Positions 1 to 9,231 of a DNA stretch of 64,000 nucleotides are shown piece by piece. A program made the translations under genes and the position numbers. Each line of letters begins with the position of its first letter. The stretch's first letter is position 1. This DNA comes from Alphaproteobacteria bacterium HGW-Alphaproteobacteria-18 (GTDB lineage Bacteria > Pseudomonadota > Alphaproteobacteria > Caulobacterales > Hyphomonadaceae). A model generated the notes under the pieces. That model was not told the origin of the DNA, ran no database searches, and saw nothing but the letters and a program-made list of their open reading frames with translations. Where the stretch lies: the NCBI GenBank assembly GCA_002841155.1, contig PHEH01000009.1, positions 183,046-247,045 on the forward strand. The letters are read 5' to 3'.

Positions 1-429
1 GCCACCCATGCCTTTTTCTTTCGGCGTCAGCACAAGCTCGGCGCCAAGATAGGCAAGCATCTTGCGCCGCTCAACCGACATCGATTCCGGCATGGTGAGG
101 ATCAGGCGATACCCCTTGGCGGCCGCCACAAAAGCAAGACCAATGCCGGTATTGCCCGAAGTTGGCTCAACCAGCACGCCGCCCGGCTTCAGCTTACCCT
201 CGGCTTCCAGCCCCAGAATCATCGCCAGACCGATCCGGTCCTTGACGCTGGCAAGGGGATTGAAGAATTCGAGCTTGAAGAGGATGTCGGCGTCCACGCC
301 TTCGGTTTTGGCGAACTTCTCGGCGCGCACCAGCGGCGTGGAGCCGACCGTTTCCAGGATAGAGCCGTAAATCCGGCCGCGCGGACCATCGAGCGTTACG
401 CCGCCCTCGAGTTTCACCGTTCCGGCCAT
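1..429 (-). CDS. cysK: Cysteine synthase, 3'-truncated by window edge
   Basis: Makes cysteine from O-acetylserine and sulfide with PLP in the cytosol. Only the first 143 residues are present; the gene runs off the left edge. Visible family marks are the N-terminal ETVGSTPLV segment (about residues 26-34), the PLP Schiff-base lysine in SVKDRIG (Lys63) and the substrate-loop TSGNTGIG (90-97). The ATG at 429 is preceded by an AAGGGAG ribosome site that lies inside a perfect hairpin (see 434-464). The family is certain; CysK versus CysM subtype is inferred from the N-terminus. Confidence 0.93.
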   Translation of the reverse strand, partial: MAGTVKLEGGVTLDGPRGRIYGSILETVGSTPLVRAEKFAKTEGVDADILFKLEFFNPLASVKDRIGLAMILGLEAEGKLKPGGVLVEPTSGNTGIGLAFVAAAKGYRLILTMPESMSVERRKMLAYLGAELVLTPKEKGMGG

Positions 430-433
430 GACT

Positions 434-464
434 TTCTCCCTTCAGAGCTTTTCTGAAGGGAGAA
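434..464 (-). promoter_or_regulatory. Perfect 13-bp hairpin over the cysK ribosome site
   Basis: Arms at 434-446 and 452-464 are exact reverse complements with a 5-nt loop. Read on the minus strand, the 3' arm contains AAGGGAG and ends five bases before the cysK ATG, so folding would bury the Shine-Dalgarno. It could be a translational switch or a dimeric regulator's operator. The function is inferred; the symmetry is seen directly. Confidence 0.55.
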
Positions 465-522
465 TATCGGGCCGCGCCGCCAGAATGGCAACCAAACTCG
501 GATAAGCTGGGCTAAACTCAGC

Positions 523-1485
523 CTAGCACTTCGAACAACTGCCCCCGACGGATTCAAGCAGGCGGGCGTCTTTATCCATGGCCGGATTGGCGGTCGTCAG
601 AAGGCGGTCGCCCACGAAAATGGAGTTGGCACCCGCCAGAATGCAGAGCGCCTGGCCTTCCGGGCTCATGGTTTCGCGACCCGCCGAGAGGCGCACCCAG
701 CTCTTTGGGAACACGATGCGGCAGACCGCAATCGCGCGGGCAAGCTCCAGCGTGTCGAGCTCTTCGCTGTTTGCCAGCGGTGTGCCTTCGATGGGCACCA
801 GCTTGTTGACCGGAACGCTTTCCGGATGCGGGCTCAGCAGGGAAAGCTCATGAATGAGGCCGACCCGGTCAGAACGCGACTCGCCCATTCCAAGGATACC
901 GCCGCAGCAGAGTTTGATGCCCGCCTGACGCGCGCGGCCGAGCGTTTCGATCCGATCGTCAAACGTCCGTGTCGTGACGACCGTGCTGTAATACTCACGC
1001 GAGGTATCGAGGTTGTGATTGTAATAATCGAGGCCCGCTTCTTTCAGCGCTTCGGCCTGGCCTTCTTCCAGCATGCCGAGCGTCACGCAGGTTTCGAGGC
1101 CCTCGGCCTTCACGGCTGAAATCATCTCGGCGACTTTGGGCAGGTCGCGGTCTTTCAGGGAGCGCCAGGCGGCGCCCATGCAGAACCGGTCAGCGCCATT
1201 GGCCTTTGCGCGACGGGCGGCGTCGACGACCTCTTCCACCGGGAGCAGTTTTTCAGCCTTCAGGCCCGTCTTGAAGCTCGCCGACTGGCTGCAATAGCCG
1301 CAATTCTCGGCGCAGCCGCCGGTCTTGATCGACAGGAGCTGGGATTTCTGCACGGCCCCATCTGCCCAATGGGCAGCCTTCACGGCAAGCGCGCGCGCAA
1401 AAAGCTGATCGAGGGGCAGATCATAAATGGCCGCGATTTCCTCGCGGGTCCAGTTCTGGCGGGGGGTGAGGTCAGAAGACGTCAT
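523..1485 (-). CDS. bioB: Biotin synthase
   Basis: Radical-SAM enzyme that inserts sulfur into dethiobiotin, the last step of biotin synthesis. The 320-residue length is normal. The radical-SAM cysteines are C58, C62 and C65 in [13 protein letters not shown], and the later [11 protein letters not shown] and RLSAGRE segments are typical of BioB, the latter carrying the [2Fe-2S] arginine ligand. It starts 25 bases after the leuC stop on the same strand, so the two may be co-transcribed although they belong to different pathways. No other bio genes are in the window. Confidence 0.96.
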   Translation of the reverse strand: MTSSDLTPRQNWTREEIAAIYDLPLDQLFARALAVKAAHWADGAVQKSQLLSIKTGGCAENCGYCSQSASFKTGLKAEKLLPVEEVVDAARRAKANGADRFCMGAAWRSLKDRDLPKVAEMISAVKAEGLETCVTLGMLEEGQAEALKEAGLDYYNHNLDTSREYYSTVVTTRTFDDRIETLGRARQAGIKLCCGGILGMGESRSDRVGLIHELSLLSPHPESVPVNKLVPIEGTPLANSEELDTLELARAIAVCRIVFPKSWVRLSAGRETMSPEGQALCILAGANSIFVGDRLLTTANPAMDKDARLLESVGGSCSKC

Positions 1486-1510
1486 GAAATGATCCTGATC
1501 AGTTAACAGA

Positions 1511-2908
1511 TTATCCGAGGACGCCGTTGATGGCGGCCCGGGCAGCCAGTGCGGGGCTCATCAGATGGGTGCGCCCACCCCTGCCCTGCCGGCCTTCGAA
1601 ATTCCGGTTTGAAGTCGAGGCGCAGCGCTCGCCAGGGGAGAGAATGTCCGGATTCATACCCAGGCACATGGAACAGCCGGGCTCGCGCCATTCAAAGCCA
1701 GCCTCCATGAGGATAAGGTCGATACCTTCGGCTTCTGCCTGGGCGCGGACGAGGCCGGAGCCGGGCACGACCATGGCGCGCACGCCCTCGGCAACCTTGT
1801 TGCCTTTGGCGACTTCAGCAGCGGCGCGCAGATCTTCGATCCGGCTGTTGGTGCAGGAGCCGATGAAAACGCGCTGCACCGGCGTGCCGGCAATCGGCTT
1901 GCCGCCCTCAAGGCCCATATATTCCAGCGCGCGCTCGCAGGCGGCGCGCTTCACCGGGTCGGAAAAATCTTCCGGCCTTGGAATGATGCCGGAAAGCGCA
2001 ATGCCCTGCTCCGGGCTGGTGCCCCAGGTGACCGTCGGTTCGACGTCTTCACCCTTGATCCGCAGAACGGCGTCGAAGACTGCGTCATCATCGGAATAGA
2101 AAGTGCGCCAGTGTTTCTCGGCGAGTTCCCAGGCCCCGCCTTTGGGCGTGGAGGGGCGGCCCTTCATATATTCGAACGTCACTTCGTCTGGCGCCACAAG
2201 ACCGGCACGCGCGCCGCCTTCGATGGAGAGGTTACAGAGCGTCATGCGCCCTTCCATCGAGAGCGCGCGGACAGCTTCGCCGCGATACTCGATCACATGG
2301 CCAGTGCCCCCGGCCGTACCGGTGATGGCGATGACATGCAGGGCGAGGTCTTTCGCCGTTACCCCGTCGCGCAGGCGGCCGGAGACCTCCACCGCCATAT
2401 TCTTCATCTTGCGCGCCCGCAGAGTTTGCGTCGCCAGCACATGCTCAACCTCGGACGTGCCGATGCCGTGGGCGAGCGCACCGAAGGCGCCGTGGGTGGA
2501 GGTGTGGCTATCGCCGCACACGATGGTCATGCCTGGCTGGGTGCGCCCCTGCTCAGGACCGACCACATGGACAATGCCGTTATTGATGTCGCCCATCTGG
2601 AAAAACTGGATGCCGTGTTCGGCGACGTTGCGGGTCAGCGTTTCGAGCTGATTGCGCGCTTCGGCGTCTTTCACGCCAGCCAGACCGAGGGCCTGATTTT
2701 CCGTGGGCGTGTTGTGATCGGCAACAGCGAGGGTGAGCTCGGGGCGGCGCACCTTGCGGCCGGCCGCTTTCAGGCCCGCAAAGGCCTGAGGGGTCGTCAC
2801 CTCATGGATGAGATGGAGATCAATATACAGAAGGCTCTCACCCGACTGCGCATCGGTATGGACGACATGGGCGTCCCAGATCTTGTCGTAGAGTGTCTTC
2901 GCGGACAT
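1511..2908 (-). CDS. leuC: 3-isopropylmalate dehydratase large subunit
   Basis: Large subunit of isopropylmalate isomerase in leucine synthesis; it works with LeuD and a [4Fe-4S] cluster. The 465 residues include the aconitase-type motifs [27 protein letters not shown] and [11 protein letters not shown], which supply the cluster cysteines. The ATG at 2908 has a GAGAGG ribosome site. leuD is not adjacent. The gene follows rplS, a neighbour pair common in alphaproteobacteria, with a terminator between them, so it probably has its own promoter in the short gap after 2908. Confidence 0.96.
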   Translation of the reverse strand: MSAKTLYDKIWDAHVVHTDAQSGESLLYIDLHLIHEVTTPQAFAGLKAAGRKVRRPELTLAVADHNTPTENQALGLAGVKDAEARNQLETLTRNVAEHGIQFFQMGDINNGIVHVVGPEQGRTQPGMTIVCGDSHTSTHGAFGALAHGIGTSEVEHVLATQTLRARKMKNMAVEVSGRLRDGVTAKDLALHVIAITGTAGGTGHVIEYRGEAVRALSMEGRMTLCNLSIEGGARAGLVAPDEVTFEYMKGRPSTPKGGAWELAEKHWRTFYSDDDAVFDAVLRIKGEDVEPTVTWGTSPEQGIALSGIIPRPEDFSDPVKRAACERALEYMGLEGGKPIAGTPVQRVFIGSCTNSRIEDLRAAAEVAKGNKVAEGVRAMVVPGSGLVRAQAEAEGIDLILMEAGFEWREPGCSMCLGMNPDILSPGERCASTSNRNFEGRQGRGGRTHLMSPALAARAAINGVLG

Positions 2909-2975
2909 TTTGGCCTCTCACTTGCGCGGCGCACCATAACGCTGAAGTCCACATAGGGAAGCCTTCTCCATGCGA

Positions 2976-3003
2976 AAACGCCCTCCAGAGGGGGAGGGCG
3001 TTT
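2976..3003 (-). terminator. Terminator after rplS
   Basis: An 11-bp perfect stem (2976-2986 with 2993-3003) with a 6-nt loop lies 28 bases beyond the rplS stop. Read on the minus strand it ends in TTTT. It separates the ribosomal operon from leuC. Confidence 0.8.
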
Positions 3004-3031
3004 ACATAGCTGCTATGTTTCAGATGGAAGC

Positions 3032-3592
3032 TTACGCTTCGCCGCCCTCGGCGGGCGCTTCAGCAGCGGCGGCGGCTTCAGCAGCAGCTGCCTCGGCAGC
3101 CTCAGCAGCGTCAGCTTTTGCCTTGTCAGCGCGAGCCTGGGCAGCCACTTCCTTGCGGTTTGCCTTCTCGGCGTCTTTCTGGCGGCGGCGCTCGGTTTTC
3201 GAGACGGTGATTTCAGCTGTTTCGATGCCGTGGCCCGTGGTCCGCTCAGCGATACGGGCGCCTTTGCCGCGCAGGTCGCGCAGATAGTAGAGTTTCGCGC
3301 GGCGTACACGGCCTTTGCGGATCACTTCGACCGACTCGATCAGCGGCGAAACGAGGGGGAAAACCCGCTCTACACCTTCGCCGAAGGAGATCTTGCGAAC
3401 CGTGAAGCTCTCATTGATGCCACCGCCCGAGCGGGCAATGCAGACGCCCTCATAGCGCTGGACGCGCTCGCGGTCGCCTTCCTTGATCTTCACGTTCACG
3501 GCGAGGGTGTCGCCGGGCGAGAATTGCGGAATGGTCTTGTCGCCGAGGACACGGGCCATTTCGGCGGTCTCAAGCTCTTTAATCAGGTTCAT
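3032..3592 (-). CDS. rplS: 50S ribosomal protein L19 with long Ala-rich tail
   Basis: L19 sits at the 30S/50S interface. I start at the ATG at 3592 because it gives MNLIKELE, matching the family N-terminus; this start overlaps the trmD stop by 14 bases, implying translational coupling. The conserved core ([48 protein letters not shown]) fills about residues 1-115. The remaining roughly 70 residues are an Ala/Glu/Lys-rich, probably helical or disordered tail, making 186 aa against about 115 in E. coli. S16 in the same backbone has a similar tail. Confidence 0.95.
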   Translation of the reverse strand: MNLIKELETAEMARVLGDKTIPQFSPGDTLAVNVKIKEGDRERVQRYEGVCIARSGGGINESFTVRKISFGEGVERVFPLVSPLIESVEVIRKGRVRRAKLYYLRDLRGKGARIAERTTGHGIETAEITVSKTERRRQKDAEKANRKEVAAQARADKAKADAAEAAEAAAAEAAAAAEAPAEGGEA

Positions 3593-4334
3593 CGCCAGTC
3601 TCCGGCGCAGTAGGGGTCGGGGTTTCGGAGTAAGCGGCGTATAAATCGGGGCGGCGGTCAAAAGTCAACGCCTTTGAGCGGCTGATTCGCCACTCTTCTA
3701 TCCGCCTGTGGTCGCCAGACAGCAAAACCGGGGGGGTCTCCCGCCCTTCCCACTCTCTGGGCAGCGTATAATGGGGGTATTCGAGGAGGCCATTCTCGAA
3801 AGATTCCCCTGTAATGGATGCAGAATTGCCCGCAACGCCGGGGAGGAGACGGATTGCCGCCTCCAACATCGCCATCGCTGCGACATCGCCGCCCGCCAGG
3901 ACAAAATCTCCGAGGGAAACTTCCTGCATATCCCGCGCTTCTATGGCGCGTTCGTCCAGGCCCTCAAATCTTCCGCAGAAGAGGATAACTCCCGGCCCGG
4001 CGGCCCACTGCCTTGCCATGGCCTGGTCAAACCGGCGCCCACGCGGCGACAGATAGATGACAGGCCGGGTCATTTCCGGGACAGATCGGGACAGATCGGG
4101 ACAGTTCAGGACAGAATCGACCGCCGCCGCAGCCACATCCGGACGCAGCACGAGCCCTGCCCCGCCCCCGGCGGGCGTGTCATCGACCTTGCGATGCTTG
4201 CCGAGGCCGAAGGTGCGCAGATCGACCGTTTCGAGATCCCAGATGCCTTCAGCCCGCGCCCGCCCGAGGATGGAGGCGCCGAGCGGACCCGGCCAGGCTT
4301 CCGGGATGAGGGTGATGGCAGTGGCCTTGAACAT
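3579..4334 (-). CDS. trmD: tRNA (guanine-N1)-methyltransferase
   Basis: Methylates G37 of tRNAs with a SPOUT knot fold. The start at 4334 ([16 protein letters not shown]) follows an AGGGGC ribosome site. Diagnostic segments are [43 protein letters not shown] and [15 protein letters not shown]. Between the GGG loop and VIYLSPRG the protein carries an extra stretch, [13 protein letters not shown], encoded by a 10-bp-period TGTCC repeat (4079-4113) that family members normally lack. The reading frame is intact, so the enzyme is presumably active. Confidence 0.95.
   Translation of the reverse strand: MFKATAITLIPEAWPGPLGASILGRARAEGIWDLETVDLRTFGLGKHRKVDDTPAGGGAGLVLRPDVAAAAVDSVLNCPDLSRSVPEMTRPVIYLSPRGRRFDQAMARQWAAGPGVILFCGRFEGLDERAIEARDMQEVSLGDFVLAGGDVAAMAMLEAAIRLLPGVAGNSASITGESFENGLLEYPHYTLPREWEGRETPPVLLSGDHRRIEEWRISRSKALTFDRRPDLYAAYSETPTPTAPETGDEPD
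4079..4113 (-). repeat. TGTCC repeat, 10-bp period, in trmD
   Basis: On the minus (coding) strand TGTCC occurs four times at exactly 10-bp spacing, with spacers TGAAC, CGATC and CGATC. The first 17 bases (TGTCCTGAACTGTCCCG, at 4097-4113) are identical to the repeat at 61171-61187 in the thiE-like gene. It encodes an apparent insertion in TrmD. The origin is unknown. Confidence 0.8.
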
Positions 4335-4366
4335 GGACGCCCCTTTAGCGCGGGACGGGCCGCCCG

Positions 4367-6172
4367 TCACCCACTGGCAGGCTCCACATCCGTTTCGGGC
4401 TTGCGGGCATCCAGCGGAACCGCCCCCCCGCCATTGCCAAACATCAGTTCGCGCCCCGCGAAGGTGCCTCCCGTAAGCTGGAGGGCAAAGCGTTCTTCGT
4501 CGCGGCGGCGGACTTCTTCTATGGCGTCGGTGATGGCGCCTTCGGGTTCGCCCAGCCGGTCGAGGGCCGCATGGGCAAATTTGAGGGCGGATTCGAAAGT
4601 TTCGCGGACGGGATAGTCGACGCCGGCCTTCACCAGCTCAAGGCCGTGATCGCGGTCATACGCCCGGGCGACCAGGAGGGCGTTTGGAAATTCATGCCGG
4701 ACAAGCTCGACAATCTTGGTGGCAGCGGCCGGATCATCGACACAGACCAGCACGAGCGCGGCATGGTGGGCGCCGGCCGCATGGAGAATGTCGAGCCGGG
4801 CGCCATCGCCATACCAGACCTTGAAGCCAAACTGCCCGGCGACACGGATCATCTCGGGATCATTGTCGATGGTTGTGATCGTGTAGCCGCGCGCGAGCAG
4901 CGGCTGGCTGACGACCTGGCCGAAGCGGCCAAAACCGATGAGGAGGGCTGTGCCGCGGGCATCATGTGGGGTTTCGACGCCGGAGGCATCGACCTCGGCT
5001 TCCGGCATCAGCCGGTCATGGATTACGACAAAGAGCGGCGTCATCAGCATCGACACGATGATGATGGCCGTCAGCATGGCGCTGCCTTCCGGATCAATGA
5101 TGCCAACCGCGAGGGCGGCCGCGTATAGGACGAAGGCGAACTCACCGCCTTGCGTCATCAGGACGGTGCGCTCTATGGCCTCGCGGTGGCTGGCCTTGAG
5201 GGCGCGGGCGACGCCATAGACCCCGGCGGCCTTCAGGAGGGTGAAGGCAACCACGCTGATGGCGATGATCTGCCAGTTGTTGGCAACGACATTGAGATCC
5301 AGCGACATGCCCACAGCGAGGAAGAACAGGCCGAGGAGGATGCCCCGGAAGGGCTCAATATCGGCCTCAAGCTCGTGGCGGTAAGAGGATTCAGAGAGGA
5401 GTACGCCGGCCAGAAACGCGCCCATCGCCGTAGAGAGGCCGCCAAGCTGCATCCACCAGGCCGCGCCAAGCACGAGCAGCAGTGAGGCGGCCGTCATCAC
5501 TTCGCGGGCACGGGCGGCGGCAAGGACGCGGAAGATGGGGTTCAGCAGGTAGCGGCCCGCCAGGACCAGACCCAGGATACAGCCAAGGCCTATGCCGACG
5601 CCGATCAGCCGCTCGGTGAGGGTAACCTCCCCTCCCCCCGGCGCCATGAAGGCGACAAGCGCAAGGAGCGGCACGATGGCAAGATCCTCAAACAGGAGGA
5701 TCGAAACCATCTTCTGGCCGCGCGGCTTGGCGAGATCGCCGCGCTCCTGCAACATCTGCATGACGATAGCGGTGGAGGTGAGGACAAAGCCCGTGCCCGC
5801 GACCAGCGAGGTTTGCGCCGAATAGCCAAGCGCCATGCCGACCCAGGACAGGAGCAGCATGCAGATGCCAACCTGGGCGAGGCCGAGACCGAAAATGTCC
5901 TTGCGCATCGACCAGAGCCGGGAGGGCTGCATTTCCAGCCCCACGATGAAGAGGAACATCACCACGCCGAGTTCAGCGACATGCAGGATGGCTTCCGGCT
6001 CGGTGAAAACGGCGAAGCCGAAGGGACCAATAACCAGGCCAGCAGCGAGATAGCCCAGGACCGAGCCAAAGCCGATCCGCTTGAACAGGGGCACCGCCAG
6101 GACAGCTGACCCCAAAAGGATGACGATCGGCGCGAGGTCCATCGCGTGAGACGCGTGCGATTCAGCGGCCAT
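4367..6172 (-). CDS. Kef-type cation:proton antiporter with TrkA-N domain
   Basis: A CPA2-family monovalent cation/proton antiporter of 601 residues. About residues 10-390 form a multi-spanning membrane domain (for example LAAGLVIGPFGFAVF and LSTAMGAFLAGVLLSES). After it comes a cytosolic Rossmann RCK domain starting at ALLIGFGRFGQVVSQPLL near residue 410, with the acidic TTIDNDPE strand end that binds NAD. The layout matches KefB/KefC, but no ancillary KefF/KefG is nearby, so the substrate (K+ or Na+) is uncertain. It lies 32 bases upstream of trmD on the same strand, inside the old ribosomal operon. Confidence 0.88.
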   Translation of the reverse strand: MAAESHASHAMDLAPIVILLGSAVLAVPLFKRIGFGSVLGYLAAGLVIGPFGFAVFTEPEAILHVAELGVVMFLFIVGLEMQPSRLWSMRKDIFGLGLAQVGICMLLLSWVGMALGYSAQTSLVAGTGFVLTSTAIVMQMLQERGDLAKPRGQKMVSILLFEDLAIVPLLALVAFMAPGGGEVTLTERLIGVGIGLGCILGLVLAGRYLLNPIFRVLAAARAREVMTAASLLLVLGAAWWMQLGGLSTAMGAFLAGVLLSESSYRHELEADIEPFRGILLGLFFLAVGMSLDLNVVANNWQIIAISVVAFTLLKAAGVYGVARALKASHREAIERTVLMTQGGEFAFVLYAAALAVGIIDPEGSAMLTAIIIVSMLMTPLFVVIHDRLMPEAEVDASGVETPHDARGTALLIGFGRFGQVVSQPLLARGYTITTIDNDPEMIRVAGQFGFKVWYGDGARLDILHAAGAHHAALVLVCVDDPAAATKIVELVRHEFPNALLVARAYDRDHGLELVKAGVDYPVRETFESALKFAHAALDRLGEPEGAITDAIEEVRRRDEERFALQLTGGTFAGRELMFGNGGGAVPLDARKPETDVEPASG

Positions 6173-6315
6173 GAGGTTCCCCTGCGATCTGCTTACGGGC
6201 CAGTCTTAGAAAGTTTGGCGGCATTCGCAACGCCCGGCTGTGGCCCACAGGCGCAGGCAGGCTGACAGAGCCCCCGGTTTGCGGTTAAGAAGCAGAGTAC
6301 AAACAAGGCTGCCCC

Positions 6316-7065
6316 ATGAGCCCAGCGCCTCAGCTCTCCGTCCTCATCCCCTTCTTCAATGAAGCTGGCAACGTCCATCCCGTGATCGCGGAGGTGCATG
6401 CCGCCCTTGCCGGGATCGATTTTGAAATTGTCTGCGTCAATGACGCGTCTGCCGACGCGACCGGAGCGGAACTGGCCGAAGCCAAAGCCAAATTCCCCGA
6501 CACGGTGACCGTGCTGACGCATGTTCAGCGCCGGGGGAAATCTGCCGCGCTGTTCACAGGCCTCAAATCCGTACGCGGGGAATGGGTGCAGTTACTGGAC
6601 GGCGACGGACAGAACGACCCGGCTGACACCGCGCGCCTCTGGAAAGACATCATGGCACCGGGGGCGCCAGCCAGGCTCGGCATCATTGCGGGCAAGCGCA
6701 ACAGCCGGAATGATTCCGGGTTCAAATGGGTGCAGTCGCGCATTGCCAATGGCGTGCGCCGGTCTGTGCTTCAGGATGACGCGAAGGATACAGGCTGCGG
6801 CTGGAAGATGATCCGCACAGCCGCTTTCAGAGACCTGCCCTATTTTGCCTCCATGCACCGGTTCCTCCCGGCCCTGATCAAACGGGCAGGATGGGAAGTG
6901 CGCGAGGAGATGGTCAATGATCGCCCGCGCCTGGCCGGGCAATCCAAGTATGGATTCCTTGGACGCCTTGGCGCGGGGGTGTTTGACCTGATCGGCATGT
7001 TCTGGCTGATCCGGCGCGGCGGTTATGGCATTGCCGCAGAGTGGAATGATCCGCGCGCGAACTGA
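6316..7065 (+). CDS. Family 2 glycosyltransferase (DPM1-like)
   Basis: A GT-A fold glycosyltransferase of 249 residues resembling dolichyl/undecaprenyl-phosphate mannose synthases. The N-terminus SVLIPFFNEAGNV and CVNDASADAT bind the nucleotide sugar, and D95-G-D97 in LLDGDGQNDP is the metal-binding DXD. The C-terminal GVFDLIGMFWLIRRGG is hydrophobic but too short for the multi-spanning tail of larger homologs. It is transcribed away from the antiporter gene with 143 bp between them. Donor and acceptor are unknown. Confidence 0.85.
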   Translation: MSPAPQLSVLIPFFNEAGNVHPVIAEVHAALAGIDFEIVCVNDASADATGAELAEAKAKFPDTVTVLTHVQRRGKSAALFTGLKSVRGEWVQLLDGDGQNDPADTARLWKDIMAPGAPARLGIIAGKRNSRNDSGFKWVQSRIANGVRRSVLQDDAKDTGCGWKMIRTAAFRDLPYFASMHRFLPALIKRAGWEVREEMVNDRPRLAGQSKYGFLGRLGAGVFDLIGMFWLIRRGGYGIAAEWNDPRAN

Positions 7066-7074
7066 TCTTACCGA

Positions 7075-8580
7075 TCAGTCCTGAGAACTGCCCGGACGCC
7101 GGCCACCCCGGCCGCCGCCACCTTCCCCGCCCCGGCCTCGGCCAGTTTCAGCCCGCGGCGCCGGCGCAGGCCGTGACACAGCCGTTGGTGGAGATGAAGG
7201 ACGCGCTTCGGGAGTAGGCGCGGGCGATGTAGCCGCGCGCCGGCCCGTGTCGCCGCCACCGCGAGGCGGGCTGGCCGTGGCGGGCGGGCTGCCGCCGGAA
7301 GGTGCACCAAGAAGACGATCCCCGCCCCGCCGGCCACCATCACCGCGCATACCGTCCCCGTTCGGACGGTCGCCAGTGGGCCGGCCGCTGGAGGGGGTAG
7401 ACGGGGTACTGACGCGAGGCGGTGAAGAAATTGCTTGCGGCGCCGCTGGCGCTGAACCTGCGCCGGAACGGACACCGCCGCGATCCCGGCCGCGTTCACC
7501 CCTTGCTCCATCACGATCACGACCCGAGCCCGCCGGAGGCGTTCCGGCCGCTGTGCCAGCCGAGCTGCCTGACCAGTCCCCCCGGCCATCGCCGCGGCGC
7601 GGATCTGTGGGAATAGCGCCGCCGCCTGTGCGGGGTGGGCTGGAGCGATCTGTGCGCGGACTATCTCCGCCGCGCTGGGCCCTGTCGCCGGGATTCCAGC
7701 TACGGTCCCGGTCGTCGGTACGCTCGCGTGTCGTGGTGCCGCTTCCGCGGCCATCGCCGCCGCGACCTGGGCGTCCGTCTGTACGGTCCCGATCCCGGTT
7801 GCGATCCCAGCCATCATTGCCGCGTCCCGGACCGCGCCCGTCATCACGGCCTGCATTCCGATTTGGCTTCTGGCGCCAGTCATCCCGGTGTCCCCGGCGA
7901 TCCCAGTGCTTGTGGCTGGAACCCCAGTTCTTCTTCCAGTAGTTATTTATAATGACCGGACGCGGATGAACGCGGTAAACGTACGACACATAGCGCGGGC
8001 CACCGATCGGGCGCCAGGCAAAGCCGTAGGGGTCATACCCCCAGCGCGGATCATAATAGCCAAAGCGCCAATAGTCGGGCGAGTAGCCGTAATGCTGGAC
8101 GCTGATGCGGACAGAGCTGGAATAGCCGTAATTCCAGGTGTCGTAGCCATAGGCTTCATTATGCGCGTAGCGGATGTAGCCATTGTTATCGCGCGTGAAC
8201 ATGAGGCCATGCTGGGCCTCGGTATAGTCAAAGATCGGACGGATGGAGGAGACGCGGCTATTGAGACCAAACCAGCCAAGATCGGCCACATCCTCGCGGA
8301 CGAAGACGCAGCGGCCGGTGAAATTGGCGTGCTCACAAAGCTCCCACTGGCCGGCGAGGACCGCAACCGAGCGGGCCCGGTCATTGAAGGCCAGATCATG
8401 CATCGAGGCGAAGGGATCGAAGGCTTCCCGGACATCGCCGTAGAAATTCTCCGAGGTGAAGAGAGCGATGGCCGCCGGAGGCTGGCCGTCGTCATAATAG
8501 GCACCCTGGGCAAGAGCCGGTGCGCCGGCCATAGCCGGTAGCGAGAGGGCGAGCGCAAAGCGCCGGATCGAGACCCGCAT
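7075..8580 (-). CDS. Secreted beta/gamma-crystallin-like protein, disordered RGD-rich tail
   Basis: A 501-residue exported protein with a signal peptide ending at PALAQG (about residue 26). Residues 38-116 form a beta/gamma-crystallin Greek-key unit: ALFTSENFYGD, FNDRARSV, WELCEHANFTGRCVFV and GLNSRVSSIRPI. A Tyr/Trp-rich segment follows (about 120-215, YGYDTWNYGY type), then nearly 290 residues dominated by Arg, Gly, Asp and Pro, surely disordered. I use the ATG at 8580. A second crystallin gene lies at 9232-10098 and rimM sits between them. The role (Ca2+ binding, envelope or inhibitor) is unknown. Confidence 0.75.
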   Translation of the reverse strand: MRVSIRRFALALSLPAMAGAPALAQGAYYDDGQPPAAIALFTSENFYGDVREAFDPFASMHDLAFNDRARSVAVLAGQWELCEHANFTGRCVFVREDVADLGWFGLNSRVSSIRPIFDYTEAQHGLMFTRDNNGYIRYAHNEAYGYDTWNYGYSSSVRISVQHYGYSPDYWRFGYYDPRWGYDPYGFAWRPIGGPRYVSYVYRVHPRPVIINNYWKKNWGSSHKHWDRRGHRDDWRQKPNRNAGRDDGRGPGRGNDGWDRNRDRDRTDGRPGRGGDGRGSGTTTRERTDDRDRSWNPGDRAQRGGDSPRTDRSSPPRTGGGAIPTDPRRGDGRGDWSGSSAGTAAGTPPAGSGRDRDGARGERGRDRGGVRSGAGSAPAAPQAISSPPRVSTPSTPSSGRPTGDRPNGDGMRGDGGRRGGDRLLGAPSGGSPPATASPPRGGGDTGRRAATSPAPTPEARPSSPPTAVSRPAPAPRAETGRGRGGEGGGGRGGRRPGSSQD

Positions 8581-8669
8581 CAAGGGCTCCTTTCATCCAT
8601 TACGCTCTCAGAATGAGACAAGTCACCTGAACACGCCGCAACAAGCTGCAAGATTGCTGTAAGGCGCTG

Positions 8670-9221
8670 TTACGGGGCCGGGCCGCCGTCTTCCTCCGGG
8701 TTCGCCCAGAGGGAGAGTTCGGGGATCACGATGCGGCGGGCGGCCATGTCGATGACCGGCACATCGGCGCGGGTGAGCGGGACATAGACGGTGGCCGGGG
8801 CGCCGGGGATCTCGATCTCCAGAAGGTCATCGGAGCCGAAATTCTGCACCGCGCGGACAGTGCCTTCGGCTTCCTCGCCGATGGTATAGACGGGCATGCC
8901 GATGAGATCCTCGAAATAGAACTCGTCTTCATCGGTGTCAGGCAGACGGTCGCGGGAGGCGTGCAGGAGACAGCCGCGCAGGGCGTCCCACTCTTCCTTC
9001 TGCAGGTTTTCCTTCGGGCGGACGATGAAATGGTCCTTGCCCGGCCGCGCGGAAACGGGAGTCAGCAGGACCTTGCCGGCCCCGTCCATCAGCGGGCCAT
9101 AGGTGAAGAGGGCATCTGGATCCGCGGTGAAGCTTTTCACCCGGACCTCGCCGCGAACGCCATGGGCGCCCTTCAGGACGCCCATGGGAATTAGTCTCTG
9201 TGTCTTTGTGTCTGCGCTCAT
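8670..9221 (-). CDS. rimM: 16S rRNA processing protein RimM
   Basis: Assembly factor for the 30S head that binds S19 and acts with S16. The ATG at 9221 gives MSADTKTQRLIPMGVLKGAHGVRGEV, with the family motif GxxxGxHGxRGEV. The N-terminal domain (about 10-95) is followed by a PRC barrel (EFYFEDLIGMPVYT ... VYVPLTRADVPVID). The length of 183 aa is normal. It starts 10 bases after the upstream crystallin-like gene, so it is probably translated from that gene's transcript rather than directly with rpsP as in most bacteria. Confidence 0.94.
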   Translation of the reverse strand: MSADTKTQRLIPMGVLKGAHGVRGEVRVKSFTADPDALFTYGPLMDGAGKVLLTPVSARPGKDHFIVRPKENLQKEEWDALRGCLLHASRDRLPDTDEDEFYFEDLIGMPVYTIGEEAEGTVRAVQNFGSDDLLEIEIPGAPATVYVPLTRADVPVIDMAARRIVIPELSLWANPEEDGGPAP

Positions 9222-9231
9222 GGCGCGCTTG

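Noticed and set aside
578-2651. Long plus-strand frames opposite bioB and leuC
   Set aside because: They are antisense shadows with Arg/Ser/Ala-rich, low-information products and no family motifs.
7247-8541. Large antisense and alternative frames across the crystallin-like gene
   Set aside because: High GC at all codon positions in the Arg/Gly-rich part keeps other frames open; no motif in their products.
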